Source: Tetracentron sinense (lineage: Eukaryota; Streptophyta; Magnoliopsida; Trochodendrales; Trochodendraceae). From it: a stretch of DNA of 64,000 nucleotides. This document shows, one piece after another, positions 21,661 through 31,418 of this stretch. The stretch lies in contig CM026559.1 in NCBI GenBank assembly GCA_015143295.1, positions 19,544,826 through 19,608,825 on the forward strand. The letters run 5' to 3'. The translations under genes were made by a program, and so were the position numbers. The notes under the pieces were generated by a model. The model saw only the letters and a list, made by a program, of their open reading frames with translations. It had not been told where the DNA came from and ran no database searches. Within the stretch, counting starts at the first letter, position 1. Each line of letters opens with the position of its first letter.

Positions 21661-21685
21661 AGTTATTAGGAATCATGCCACTTTC

Positions 21686-22615
21686 TTGGAGGAAGAAATG
21701 GATCTTCTTAAGAAGGTTGAATTTCATGAGATGAAAGACAACTCAGCCAGTATCGAAATTGAACCTAATCCTTCCACTATTGATTCTTCTAATTCTGTTC
21801 TACTGAGAAGGTCTGAAAGACTTTCTAAACTACCAGATAGACTTCATTATTACAATAATGAGGTTTATCTAGTTACCCCTAATGATGAGGATACGGATCC
21901 TAATACTTTTCAGGAAGCTAAAATAGATGTAGATGCATATCAATGGAATAAAGCCATGAATATTGAAATAGATTCCATGTATGACTACGGCGTCTAGACT
22001 TTAGTAGATCCACTAGATGGTATAAGGCCAATTGGATGCAAATGGATTTAAAAAAGGAAGGAGAGTGCCAATGCTAACGTGGAGACCTATAAAGCAAGAC
22101 TTGTTGCAAATGGTTATACTCAAATTCAAGGAGATGATTATGAAGACACCTTTTCACCTCTAGCTATGCTCAAATCCATTAGGATATTGCTAGATATAGC
22201 TGCACACCATGACCATGAGATATGGCAAATGGATGTCAAAACTGCTTTTCTTAATATAATGTTAGATAAAGACATTTTTATAAAGCAACCTGAGGGCTTT
22301 ATTGCTCCTAACCAAGAGAACATGGTATGCAAGTTCAACAAGTCAATATATGGTTTGAAACAAGCTTCCAGAAGCTGGAACAAAAGATTTGATCTTTTGA
22401 TCAAAGAATTTGGATTCTAAAAGAATTTAGAGGAATCTTGTATATACAAGGACAGTGGGAGAGCGGTACTATTCCTAATTCTTTATGTAGATGACATTCT
22501 ACTTATTAGGAATGATGTAGGGATGTTGTCATCAGTCAAGATTTGGCTTTCTCAGCATTTCTCAATGAAAGACTTGGGAGAGGCATCCTATATTCTCGGA
22601 ATAAAGACTCTATGA
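21686..22615 (+). pseudogene. pol: COP1 reverse transcriptase
   Basis: After the linker (LLRRSERLSKLPDRLHYY) it has the RT motifs ETYKARLVANGYTQ, MDVKTAFLN and SIYGLKQASRSW. The YVDDILL catalytic box is at about 22490, separated from the earlier part by a stop near 22420. Further stops at about 21996, 22050 and 22615 break it. Confidence 0.82.
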
Positions 22616-22630
22616 GATAGAAAATGTCGA

Positions 22631-23384
22631 ATGTTGGGATTGAGCCAAACTTCCTACATAGACAAGATTTTGTCTAGGTACAGTATGAGTGATTGTAAGA
22701 TAATTCTCATTCCTTTTCGACATGGTGTCACTTTGTCTAAAAAGATGGCCCCTACATCAGCTGATAAGATAGAGCAGATGAAGAGGTGCCCTTATGCTTC
22801 AGCAGTTGGGAGCCTTATGTATGTCATGCTATATACTAGACCGGATATCTGTCATACAATGGGAGTTGTTAGTTGGTTCCAAAGCAATCCAGGTGTTAAT
22901 TATTCGACTGCTGTGAAGCACATCATGAAGTACCTGAAAAGGACTAGGGATTATGTGCTTACTTTTCCTTCAGAAGATCTAGTTGGATTGGGTTATACTG
23001 ATTCTGATTTCCAATCTGATCCGAACATTAGAGCTTCCACATCTGGGTATGTGTTCACACTGGGTGATGCTGCTGTCAGTTGGCGCTGTATAAAGCAAAA
23101 GAGTATTACAGACTCCACCATATAAGCAAAATATATTACAGCTTCTAAAGCAGAAAATAAGCAGTCTGGTTTAGAAGGTTTTTGCAAGAGCTAGGAAATG
23201 TTCCTTCAGCACTTGAACCTATTAGGAAGTATCATTTCATTGTGAGATCATTGAGAGGCAAGATATTATTGTTACAAAGATTAGGTCTCAACTTAATGTT
23301 GCTGACCCGATGACTAAAGATTTATCAGATAAAGTATTTGTAACACACTTAGATAGTATGGGATTGAAATCTATAACACAATGA
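22631..23384 (+). pseudogene. pol: COP1 RNase H and Pol C-terminus
   Basis: Carries the region before RNase H (YASAVGSLMYVMLYTRPDIC), then GYTDSDFQSDPN and TSGYVFTLG, with a stop at about 23125. A final segment (NVADPMTKDLSDKV) in another frame ends at TGA 23382-23384, the natural end of Pol. Confidence 0.8.
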
Positions 23385-23393
23385 CTTTTAGGG

Positions 23394-23405
23394 AAAGTGG
23401 GAGAT
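23394..23405 (+). other. COP1 polypurine tract
   Basis: AAAGTGGGAGAT immediately before the LTR start TGTTAGAC, the usual plant copia arrangement. Confidence 0.85.
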
Positions 23406-23660
23406 TGTTAGACATGATGCTCAGAAAATTCATTTAGATTGTAAGATTCTTATTAATTTGATTAATTGAGACTTCTTCTTTATCTATTGTGTATTCATTA
23501 TGGGTAATTGACCATGATTATGAGATGATCTATACAATATACGATATTGATAAAAGTCCATAGGATACATTGTAGGAAATCTAAGTGATGGGACTATCAT
23601 AGACAGATATAGCTTTCCAGTTCCTTATACCTTACAAAGTCACAGCTATGGGTGAAGCTA
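23406..23660 (+). repeat. COP1 3' LTR, first 255 bp
   Basis: Starts TGTTAGACATG after the polypurine tract. It is cut by TEK-A1 at 23661 and the remainder is not in the window. Confidence 0.75.
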
Positions 23661-23959
23661 TGTCACGACCCAAAACCCACCCTAGGAGTTAGAGTGAATC
23701 TTGGACGACTCATCATGACTTGCATGACTTGCTTGATGAACTAACCTGCAAAAACCCTCAAGGCATATACAAAGAGGACCTAATAGCAGAAACATACAAC
23801 AAACACAACGGAAGTCGAACAAACCTCTATGTATATACATGTAACCCAAGTTTGATACAAAAAGAAAATACCAAAAAGAAAGTGCGGACAGGCCCACCCA
23901 AATACATGAATATAACTCTCTAGCTCACCCACAGCTATCCACTCAGAATCTACCACCGT

Positions 23960-24079
23960 CTAATAATAACCCTCACCCTGAGGTTCCTCCACAGGCTCCT
24001 CAACATACTCCTCCTCCACCCATGGGTCAGGAGCACAGACATCGAATGGAGCAGCATCTCCCTCAGAACCTACCGACAT
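23960..24079 (-). CDS. LTR small acidic ORF (TEK-A1 3' LTR)
   Basis: 39 codons, ATG to TAG, opening Met-Ser-Val-Gly, with PFDVCAPDPW and an acidic tail ending Gly-Tyr-Tyr. It has the same length as the solo LTR copy. The conserved upstream hairpin is 11 bp before the ATG, and both arms carry compensating changes (GCTGAG to GTTGAG, CTCAGC to CTCAAC). The function is unknown. Confidence 0.55.
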   Translation of the reverse strand: MSVGSEGDAAPFDVCAPDPWVEEEYVEEPVEEPQGEGYY

Positions 24080-24409
24080 AAGAAGTACGGTTGAGCATGA
24101 AATACTCAACGGGTACCAAATACTAACCAACAGTCATAGTACAACAACGATATTACACATATATAAAGCAGGAAACAATTCAGATCATAACAAGGAAGTA
24201 AAGCAGTATATAATCATACTTGCATTCATAAAAGCCAATAAAACCCTTGAAAACACCATGCACTTAACTTGACTTAAAGTACCATTTTCGTGCTTGAAAA
24301 CTCGTCTTGTCTATCTTGCTTGATTCTTATATATCGTGTCATGTCATGCATGTCATGCATGCTTGCTTGTGATCATGTAACTTGTGAGATACACTTGTGA
24401 GATATCCTT

Positions 24410-24560
24410 GTGAGATGCACTTAAGAGGGAAGGGAGACCCTTCTTTATGCAATGTACTTGAGAGGGAAGGGAGGCCCTTCTTCATGATATGGATGTACTT
24501 GCGAGGGAAGGGAGGCCCTTCTTTATGCTATGCACTTGTGAGTGAGGGGAGACCCCTCGT
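24410..24560 (-). repeat. GAAGGG/CCCTTC hairpin array (TEK-A1 3' LTR)
   Basis: Tandem units of about 45-60 bp, each with GAAGGG-AGG-CCCTTC or a close variant, a 6-bp inverted repeat with a 3-bp loop. They fill the slot held by CTAGTTGC hairpins in the solo LTR. Confidence 0.8.
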
Positions 24561-25480
24561 GGAATGTCTGTTCTTGTTTTCTTGTGAAAAGCGAGGTAAA
24601 ACATATCGTAGGATATGTCCCACCTCTCAACCTCGTTCTTGAAAGCCTCGATAAATTCATGTCATGCATGCCTTGCTCGTGGATTCGTGTGCATACTTGC
24701 ATTGGAATTTAAAGATGACATTTGGGGATTTCACAATATATAGCATGTCACAAATTAAACAATAAGCATTTATGACATTTTAAAGAAAACAAGAACTCAC
24801 ACTATCATAAGCCCTAACAAGTTCATAAGTAATTAAGCATGCATTTTCTTAATTTATCGTTCGTTTTGCTCACCTTGGCATTTCATCAAACATAGGGTGT
24901 GTCCATTATTTATTTCAACCTAAATCATGCTTTTCTAGGTGGGTTATGCTCACATCATACATGTTTGTTCTTTATGGATACAATGCCCTCCCCATTTCAT
25001 TCATCACATCATTTCACACGGAATTCAATCGCCAACACCCCTCTCCATTCGCACCATTCACCATTTAAACTCATCATCCATTTATAGATGGAAGAAAACA
25101 AAGAATGCAAGAATAAGGGAAGAAAGAAAAGCTATAACTAGGAGGGTAGCAAGAAGTACCGACCTTGACAAATGAGGGAAAGAATCCCCTTCCAACACGT
25201 CCGTGAGTTGCTGCCCTAGCTTGGAGAAACTACTCCTCGTGTGCTTGAACCGGAATCTTGAAGCAATCCAAGCTTGAGGTGATTGTGGGTCTTGAAACCC
25301 CATTTGATTTCTCCCCAAAAGCAAACCCTAGGTTAGGAAAACCCTCTCCTCTTTCCCTAACTCTCAAATGTCTCTAAGTGTTGAGAATGAGCCCTAAAGG
25401 CTCGGGCAACCCTTAAGAGGAAAGAGTGAAACGCCCAAAAGATGAAAACACCCTTAATGAAATTTCTGCAAAAACATGAA

Positions 25481-25670
25481 GACCGAGCGATCGGTGGTCG
25501 ATACCGAGCAATCGGTTGCCTATCGATCGATCGGTTTCATAACCGAGCGATCAGTTAAAAATCTACTCTCTGGAAAATTTTCCCATACAAATTCTTCGAC
25601 CAGTCGATAGCTACCGATCGATCTGTTTTGGACCAATCGATCGCTCCATGGACCGAGCGATTGGTGCTCT
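25481..25670 (-). repeat. GATCGATC palindrome block (TEK-A1 3' LTR)
   Basis: Repeats such as ACCGAGCGATCGGT and ATCGATCGATCGGT, the same type as the solo LTR. Confidence 0.75.
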
Positions 25671-25877
25671 GCAAGTCCAAACTGTTTTGGCCATATCTCT
25701 TAACTCGTTCGTCGGATTTTGACGATTCAACTTGTGTTAGGTTCGTACTTCGAAAAGAAACATTTCTGACGTTTTGGAATTTTCAATTTCTTCCTTATTT
25801 ATTAATTGTATTACTTTAAAGGCAAATTGGCTACAAAAGTACCATCCATAAAACATGAAAAAGTCCAGGGCTCTACA

Positions 25878-25920
25878 TCCTCCCCCCCTTACAAAAATTT
25901 CGTCCTCGAAATTGAGACGA
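25878..25920 (-). other. TEK-A1 polypurine tract and hairpin
   Basis: On -, AATTTCGAGGACGAAATTT then AAGGGGGGGAGGA, directly before TGTAGAGCCC. Confidence 0.85.
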
Positions 25921-25977
25921 TACTTGCATTACAAACCAAAACAAAATTACAAGTCATATACAAAACCTATACAAAAC

Positions 25978-27082
25978 TCGTTCAAACAATTCCGGGTACT
26001 TCGCTTTGACTTCTTCCTCACGCTCCCATGTAGCTTCTTCTCAAGCATGATGCTGCCATTGCAAAAGAACCAATGGAATCGTTTTGTTGCGAAGGACTTG
26101 ATCTCTCCGATCCAATATATGAACCGGCCTTTCAACTAACGTAAGATCCTCTCGAATTTCCAATGGTTCCAAGTCTTTGACATGCGAAGGATCCGCAATG
26201 TACTTCCGAAGCATAGACACATGGAAAATGTTGTGAACCACGGCCATATGAGGTGGAAGAGCTACCCTGTAAGCGACTTCACCAACTCGTGTGATGATCT
26301 CAAACAGGCCAACGTATCGAGGACTAAGCTTGCCTCGCCTGCCAAATCTCATAATCCCTTTGCTAGGAGATACTTTCACAAAGACTTGATCCCCAACCTG
26401 GAATTCCAAGTCCCTTCGGCTTGTGTCCGCATAGCTCTTTTGACGATCTTGAGCGGCTTTCAACCGATCCCGGATGATTTTGACTATGCCCGCAGTTTGC
26501 TCAATCAACTCCGGACCTAGTACCTTCCTTTCTCCTACCTCATACCAATAGAGAGGAGACCTGCAACTTCGCCTGTACAAAGCCTCGAATGGAGCCATTT
26601 GGATACTCGCCTGATAGCTATTGTTGTAGGCGAATTCTACCAAAGGCAAGTGCTCTTCCCAACTGCCTTTGACATCCAGCATACAAGCCCGAAGCATGTC
26701 TTCTATTACTTGGTTCACCCTCTCGGTTTGTCCATCCGTTTGTGGATGAAAAGCAGTGCTGAAATCAAGTCGGGAACCCATAGCTTCCTGAAAACTCTTC
26801 CAGAATCTTGATGTGAATTTCAGATCCCGATCAGAAACAATACTAACCGGCACCCCGTGTAGCCTAACAACTTCCTTGATATATAGTGCGTCCAACTGGC
26901 TAGAGTTAAAAGTAGTTCGGTAAGGTAAGAAATGCGCGGACTTTGTCAAACGGTCCACCACAACCCAAATCGCATCTGAGCCCCATGTCGTCTTTGGCAA
27001 GCCAACTATGAAGTCCATGGAAATGTTCTCCCATTTCCACTCGAGAATAGGAAGAGACTGCAATAGACCTGCCGGCCGCATG
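25978..27082 (-). pseudogene. pol: TEK-A1 Pol, integrase core to chromodomain
   Basis: Reads on - from the TEK-C insertion point: MDFIVGLP, WVVVDRLTKSAHFLPYR, VSDRD, FHPQTDGQTERVNQ (the DDE residues are present), then the integrase C-terminal region and the chromodomain-type end. Arg of REEATWE has become a stop at about 26040, and the natural stop is lost near 25978. Upstream parts of this pol resume at 45240. Confidence 0.85.
27078..27082. repeat. Target site duplication GCATG, left (TEK-C)
   Basis: GCATG precedes the first TEK-C LTR and recurs at 45240-45244 after the third. The interrupted pol sequence reads straight across once one copy is removed. Confidence 0.92.
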
Positions 27083-27618
27083 TGTAGAACCCCGGATCTT
27101 GATGGCCATGTACGACGAATGATATCATATACTAAAGCATGTAACAATGTGTTTATGGTGTATGGGTGTTTGGAATGAAATAGGCAAGAGTATAGAATAC
27201 TCTTGAGTATTGACAAGGGTTATGCCTTGGCATACCCTCGAATCTAAATAGCCCTAGCGTTCACACCGCTCGTCGGAATCAAGCGATTCTTAGATTTTTG
27301 GAAAGGTAATTGAACCCTCTTTGGGGTTCATGTTGATCACTTGTCTTGGTTTTGAGTTGGTGTTAGGACAAAAGACTGATTTCTGAAGTCGGGTCGGTTT
27401 AAAATCTAGATTGACGAAACCCAATTTCGGAACAGTCAGGTTTAGGGGAAAAATGGTCCAAGAAAAAGGAAGAATTGGAAGTTATGAAAAACATAAAAGT
27501 TATTCTCCTTCGAAATAAGAATCCAACGCAAGTTGAATTGTCAAAATCGGACAAGCGAGTCAAAAGTTATGGCCGAGATACGAAAACGCAAAAATGCTGA
27601 AGCTTTCTGCAAAAGTTG

Positions 27619-27787
27619 CGATCGCTCGTAGGGACCCTACGAACGATCGTAGAGTTTCTACGATCGATCGTAAAGCCCCAGAAATGCTGGAAACTCTCGG
27701 GTGAAACTACGATTGATCGTAGGAAGCTATGATCGATCGTAGAAGGCTACGATCGATTGTAAATCGCTACGAACGATCGTAGATACG
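27619..27787 (+). repeat. TACGATCGATCGTA palindrome block (TEK-C LTR1)
   Basis: Five or more copies of CTACGATCGATCGTAG-like or ACGAACGATCGTAG words, many fully palindromic, ending about 50 bp before the TATA box. This position suits promoter-proximal elements. Confidence 0.8.
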
Positions 27788-27838
27788 CGATTTTACTTTC
27801 TTGGATGCGATTGTTTAGGGGTTTTTCACCCCTTACAC

Positions 27839-27846
27839 TATAAATA
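27839..27846 (+). promoter_or_regulatory. TATA box of TEK-C LTR1
   Basis: TATAAATA, preceded by GGGGTTTTTCACCCC, a short inverted repeat. It is conserved in all three TEK-C LTRs. Confidence 0.7.
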
Positions 27847-28879
27847 GAAGACTTTAGGAGGGTTTTTGGGTTACCCTAAACCAAAGAGAGTTCCTAGAAA
27901 GAGAAGGAAAGGATCTTGAGCATTTCAAAGAGGGTTTTGCTTGAAACCAAGAAGAGCTTCAATCAAGGATTGGATCTTCCCCAAATCAAGCTTGGATCAT
28001 TCAAATCAAGTGAGGATTTCTCAAGGGGTTTCTTCAACCTAGAAATTGATCCAAAGAGGTTAGTAAACTACTATCTAGCCTTGTTATCATACAAAGATGA
28101 TTCAAATAGGTGATTTTAATTCTATTATGATACAAATAGGAAGTGTGGAAATTTGGGTGAACTAGATCATGAATAAACAATCAAATAGGGTTTTACAAAT
28201 TGGGGGTTTTTCAATAACAAGGCTGAATATGGCTAAACTTGTAAGAAAATTGTAATACCTTTAAATGAACCATGATTTTAAGTATACTATGATGCAATGA
28301 CAAACAAGGGATTTTGGGTGAACTTGATTATGTTCAAATAAGCAAATAAGGATTTAAGATTTTGGGGGTTTTCCAATAAAAGGGTGAATATGACTATAAG
28401 TGCAAGTAAGTGTTAATATCCTCCAAGGAACCATGATTTCAAGTGTGATGTGATGAATTAGGCTTAGAAGCCATGATTGTTATGATGTGACGCAATGAAT
28501 GAAATGTTCTACATTCTAGAATTGTTTAAGTATGTTATGATGCTAATATACCTTGTATGAACCATATGAGTTACTTAAGGTCTTCAAGTATACTATAATG
28601 ATCATTATGCCTTGCATGAACATATTTAATTAGTTAAAGCTTTCCACATAGATGTTATAATGCTCACAAGCACTCTACGCATGATAAGTATTGCACGACC
28701 GTGGTTTTTCTCATAAGCATGAATTTTCAAGAAAACATAAAAGGATTTTCAAAGGCATTCATAAGTAAGAAGCATACATGCATAAGCATAGACTAAGCCA
28801 AACTTTGGGTTGGCATTCTAAGATCGGTTACTCCACGCTCACAAGGATCAAGTCTAGATCTTGCATGAACTCCACGGAT

Positions 28880-29110
28880 CATAAGTCTCGCAAGGCTTTT
28901 CAAGAACTCATAAGAAACTCACAAGTCTAAGATCTTGCATATGTCTCCAAGGAGAACAAGCTCACAAGGATCATAAGCTCACAAGTACTCATAAGCTCAC
29001 AAGAAGCTCATAAGCTCACAAGTACTCACAAGCTCACAAGAACTCTAAGCTCACAAGAACTCATAAGAAAACACGAGGCTCACAAGCATTCATAAGAACT
29101 CATAAGCATA
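28880..29110 (+). repeat. CTCACAAG/CTCATAAG short repeats (TEK-C LTR1)
   Basis: Irregular direct repeats of CTCACAAGAACTCATAAG-type words upstream of the conserved hairpin, the same slot as the hairpin arrays of TEK-A and TEK-B. I see no strong inverted repeat here. Confidence 0.75.
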
Positions 29111-29293
29111 TATGAGAGGGTTTGTTTTCCATGAAAAGAACAAGTTTTATGAAAGGTTTTTCCCGACGGGTTTTAAGCATGGATTTTGGTGATTTGTATT
29201 CTTTTATGCACTGTATAAAATATTGTGATTATGATAGCATTGTTAGCTAGTAGTTTTTGCTCGCTGAGTATTCCACGCTCAGCCATACATGTT

Positions 29294-29425
29294 ATGTCGG
29301 CAGGTACACGGACTCCATTTGACATCTGTGATCAGGGGCCCTGGATAGAGGAGGATTATGGCGAGGAGGAGCCATATGTAGAGCCTCAGGAGGAGGCAAA
29401 TGACTTAGACCACTGGCCCTTTTAG
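29294..29425 (+). CDS. LTR small acidic ORF (TEK-C LTR1)
   Basis: 43 codons from ATG (MSAG) through PFDIC, QGPW, EEDYGEEEPY to TAG after His-Trp-Pro-Phe. The ATG is 11 bp after the conserved hairpin. The N-terminal extension seen upstream in this frame is not conserved between families, while MSAG and the rest are. It is very acidic, with no signal peptide, and unrecognised. Confidence 0.55.
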   Translation: MSAGTRTPFDICDQGPWIEEDYGEEEPYVEPQEEANDLDHWPF

Positions 29426-29710
29426 AGTGATTACATAGAGAGAGAGAGAGAGTATTATCATTTTTTATTTGGATAGGTGGGCATGTCCACCTTTACTTTT
29501 GTGGTGTATGTACAAACTTGGAATACACAGCATGTATAGAAAAGAAATTTTTGGATTACGCTTCCGCACATTGGTTCAAGCTTCCGCCTTATTCATGATT
29601 ATGTTTGTCATGACTTGGATGTTATTACAGGATGGTTTGGTATCGGATATGGCACATCACGAGCCAAAGTATCCCTAACTCCCTGGGGGTATTTTGGGTC
29701 GCGACAGAGG

Positions 29711-29722
29711 TGGTATCAGAGC
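29711..29722 (+). other. TEK-C primer binding site 1, tRNA-iMet
   Basis: TGGTATCAGAGC, four bases after LTR1, a full match to the usual sequence. Confidence 0.92.
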
Positions 29723-29813
29723 TTAAGCATTAGAGTCCCTAGGGTCACTTAGTACCGGATACCACGATCAAAACAAGGCATTAGGATTGAGGAAAGAGTC
29801 ATATTCCAAGTAT

Positions 29814-29830
29814 AGACTAATCTTTAGTCT
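29814..29830 (+). other. Leader palindrome AGACTAA-TTAGTCT, copy 1
   Basis: 7-bp arms AGACTAA and TTAGTCT separated by 3 bp, about 90 bp after the primer site and 200 bp before gag. A self-complementary loop here could serve RNA dimerisation or packaging. That role is inference. Confidence 0.5.
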
Positions 29831-30029
29831 TAGTCCATAACCGGTTGGAATCCGACCGAACTTAGTACCCTACGCTAGAACCACACATTGTATGATTATC
29901 TACTACAATGTATACCTTGATGTATTTCTATCAATTACCTTATGAATTTGAAATGAGCTTGAAATTGTGATTGAGATGAAGTTGGTTTCCAAGTTAGACT
30001 CATGTTCTGCTACTGTTCTCGGGATTAAC

Positions 30030-31281
30030 ATGAGACGTGGTAGTGGACGGGGTCGCGGTTACCAAACTCGGGGCAACAGTAATGGAGGAGACCCTCCCTC
30101 GGTTGATGATCAACCCGATATATCTCAGTTGTTAAATACTATGGTGGAGACCATCACCATGCTAGCAGCCCGCTGCTACTACTGCGTTGGCACACCCACC
30201 TCCTCCACATCACACCTCGGGACTCGAGGCATTCCGAAGGCTACATCCACCTACCTTTTATGGGACCACCGACCCCATGGTTGCAGAGGCGTGGATTATG
30301 CAACTGGAGAAAATATTCCGTGCTCTTCATTGCACCGATGAGCAAAGGGTAGATTGGGCTGCCTTCATGATGGAAGGAGAAGCCGACCATTGGTGGAGAG
30401 CGGCGTTGAGACAGAGAGACACCGCTAGGGCAGGAGAGCCGTGGACTTAGGGTGAATTCCTTGATGCCTTCTATGGGCAGAACTATCCCAAGATTGTCAA
30501 GCAACAGAAGGAGATGGAGTTCATGTCCCTAGTGCAAGGGAATATGAGTGTGGCCGAGTCTGAGGCCAAATTCGTTGAATTGTCCCGATTCGCACCACAC
30601 TTGATCACGACGGAGGAGATGCGAGGCCAGAAATTTGAGAATGGGTTGAAGCCCTTCATCAAGGATCGAGTCTCCATTCTTCAAGTGGAGTCTTGGAGAG
30701 AGATTGTGGGGAAGGCAAGGATTGCCGAAAAGAACTCAGAGGAGTTTCTTAAGAGAAGAGAGGGTGGCTTCGGGAGAGCCATGCAGAAGGGTCAGTCTAG
30801 TGGCGCAGCACCACTGGAGAAGAGGGCCAGGATTTCCCAGTACCCACCTCCTAGGCCTACACAGACACAGAGGTCTTCGTTTACATCACCAGTGCCTCGC
30901 CCGACTACTTCACAGGCACCTCGCCCCACTTTTTCTCAGGGCACCAGATATGTACAGCCGTCACCCTCTTCATCCTTTGAGGAGTGTGACTATTGTGGTC
31001 GGAGACACCCGGCTGGAGAGTGTCGGAGAGCAACGGGAGGATGTTTCCATTGTGGCGGCAGGGCCACATAATTAAAGATTGCCCACACCGACAGTCACGG
31101 GCTCAGCCTCAAGGGAGCAGGCCCCCAGTTCGGCAGACTTCTCAGTAGGGATCTTCACAAGCTTCGGCATCTAGACCCGCACGGCCCACTCAGACCACAC
31201 AGCAGCCTCGCCAGGCAAACAGAGGCCGGGTCTTTGCTTTAACAGAATGGGACGCACAGGCATCAGACGATGTTGTGCAAG
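30030..31281 (+). pseudogene. gag: TEK-C Gag, copy 1
   Basis: ATG at 30030 with an Arg/Gly-rich start (MRRGSGRGRGY). A one-base frameshift near 30170 is shared with copy 2. The Gag core (MQLEKIFRALHC, HWWRAA, FVELSRFAPHL) continues in another frame. Private defects are a TAG at about 30448 in the TWGEF motif, a frameshift near 31065 in the second cysteine motif (CFHCGG...), and a stop near 31147. It ends at the putative splice donor. Confidence 0.85.
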
Positions 31282-31418
31282 GTACGCGAGAATTTCTAAA
31301 GTGTTCAAGTATGAAATGATGAGTGCTATAAGTATACGTATAATCACTTGTATGTCATGCTACCTATACTCTATGTATGCTGCTGAAACCCGCTGATATA
31401 GTTAATTACAATGCACAG
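31282..31418 (+). other. Putative intron between gag and pol (TEK-C copy 1)
   Basis: 137 nt, GTACGCG at the 5' end and GCACAG at the 3' end. Removal joins the Val-Val-Gln-Gly codons of Gag to Val-Leu-Leu-Val-Asn-Glu of protease. The same length and position occur in copy 2. Confidence 0.75.

Larger units (their letters stand above)
20056..23660 (+). mobile_element. COP1, Ty1/copia element, right-hand part
   Basis: Contains the rest of Gag, protease, integrase, RT, RNase H, polypurine tract and the first 255 bp of the 3' LTR, in the Ty1/copia order. It is interrupted on the left by SIR1 and on the right, within the 3' LTR, by TEK-A1 at 23661. The lineage may be Tork- or TAR-like, judged only from the RNase H motifs. 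It is the oldest layer visible. Confidence 0.85.
23661..25877 (-). repeat. TEK-A1 3' LTR
   Basis: 2217 bp; on - it begins TGTAGAGCCC at 25877 and ends GTCGTGACA at 23661. It is homologous to the solo LTR and the TEK-A2 LTRs. A conserved hairpin (GTTGAG/CTCAAC variant) is at 24090-24110. Confidence 0.9.
27083..29706 (+). repeat. TEK-C LTR1
   Basis: 2624 bp, TGTAGAACCCC to GTCGCGACA. Features in order: GATCGATCGTAG block, TATA box, a decayed-looking 65-codon frame without ATG, short CTCACAAG repeats, conserved hairpin (29263-29283), small acidic ORF. Confidence 0.92.

Noticed and set aside
24397..24642. ORFs of 81-107 codons over the GAAGGG arrays (also at 49829)
   Set aside because: They run on the strand opposite to the element, over tandem repeats, and differ in length with repeat number. 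Taken as by-products of the array.
27916..28113. 65-codon ORF repeated in the three TEK-C LTRs
   Set aside because: It starts with TTG or a similar codon, with a stop just upstream, and is shared only because the three LTRs are near-identical. No clear counterpart is seen in TEK-A or TEK-B.
29434..29450. GA microsatellite as a feature of interest
   Set aside because: A short GAGAGA run present in all three TEK-C LTRs with small length changes. Ordinary simple sequence.
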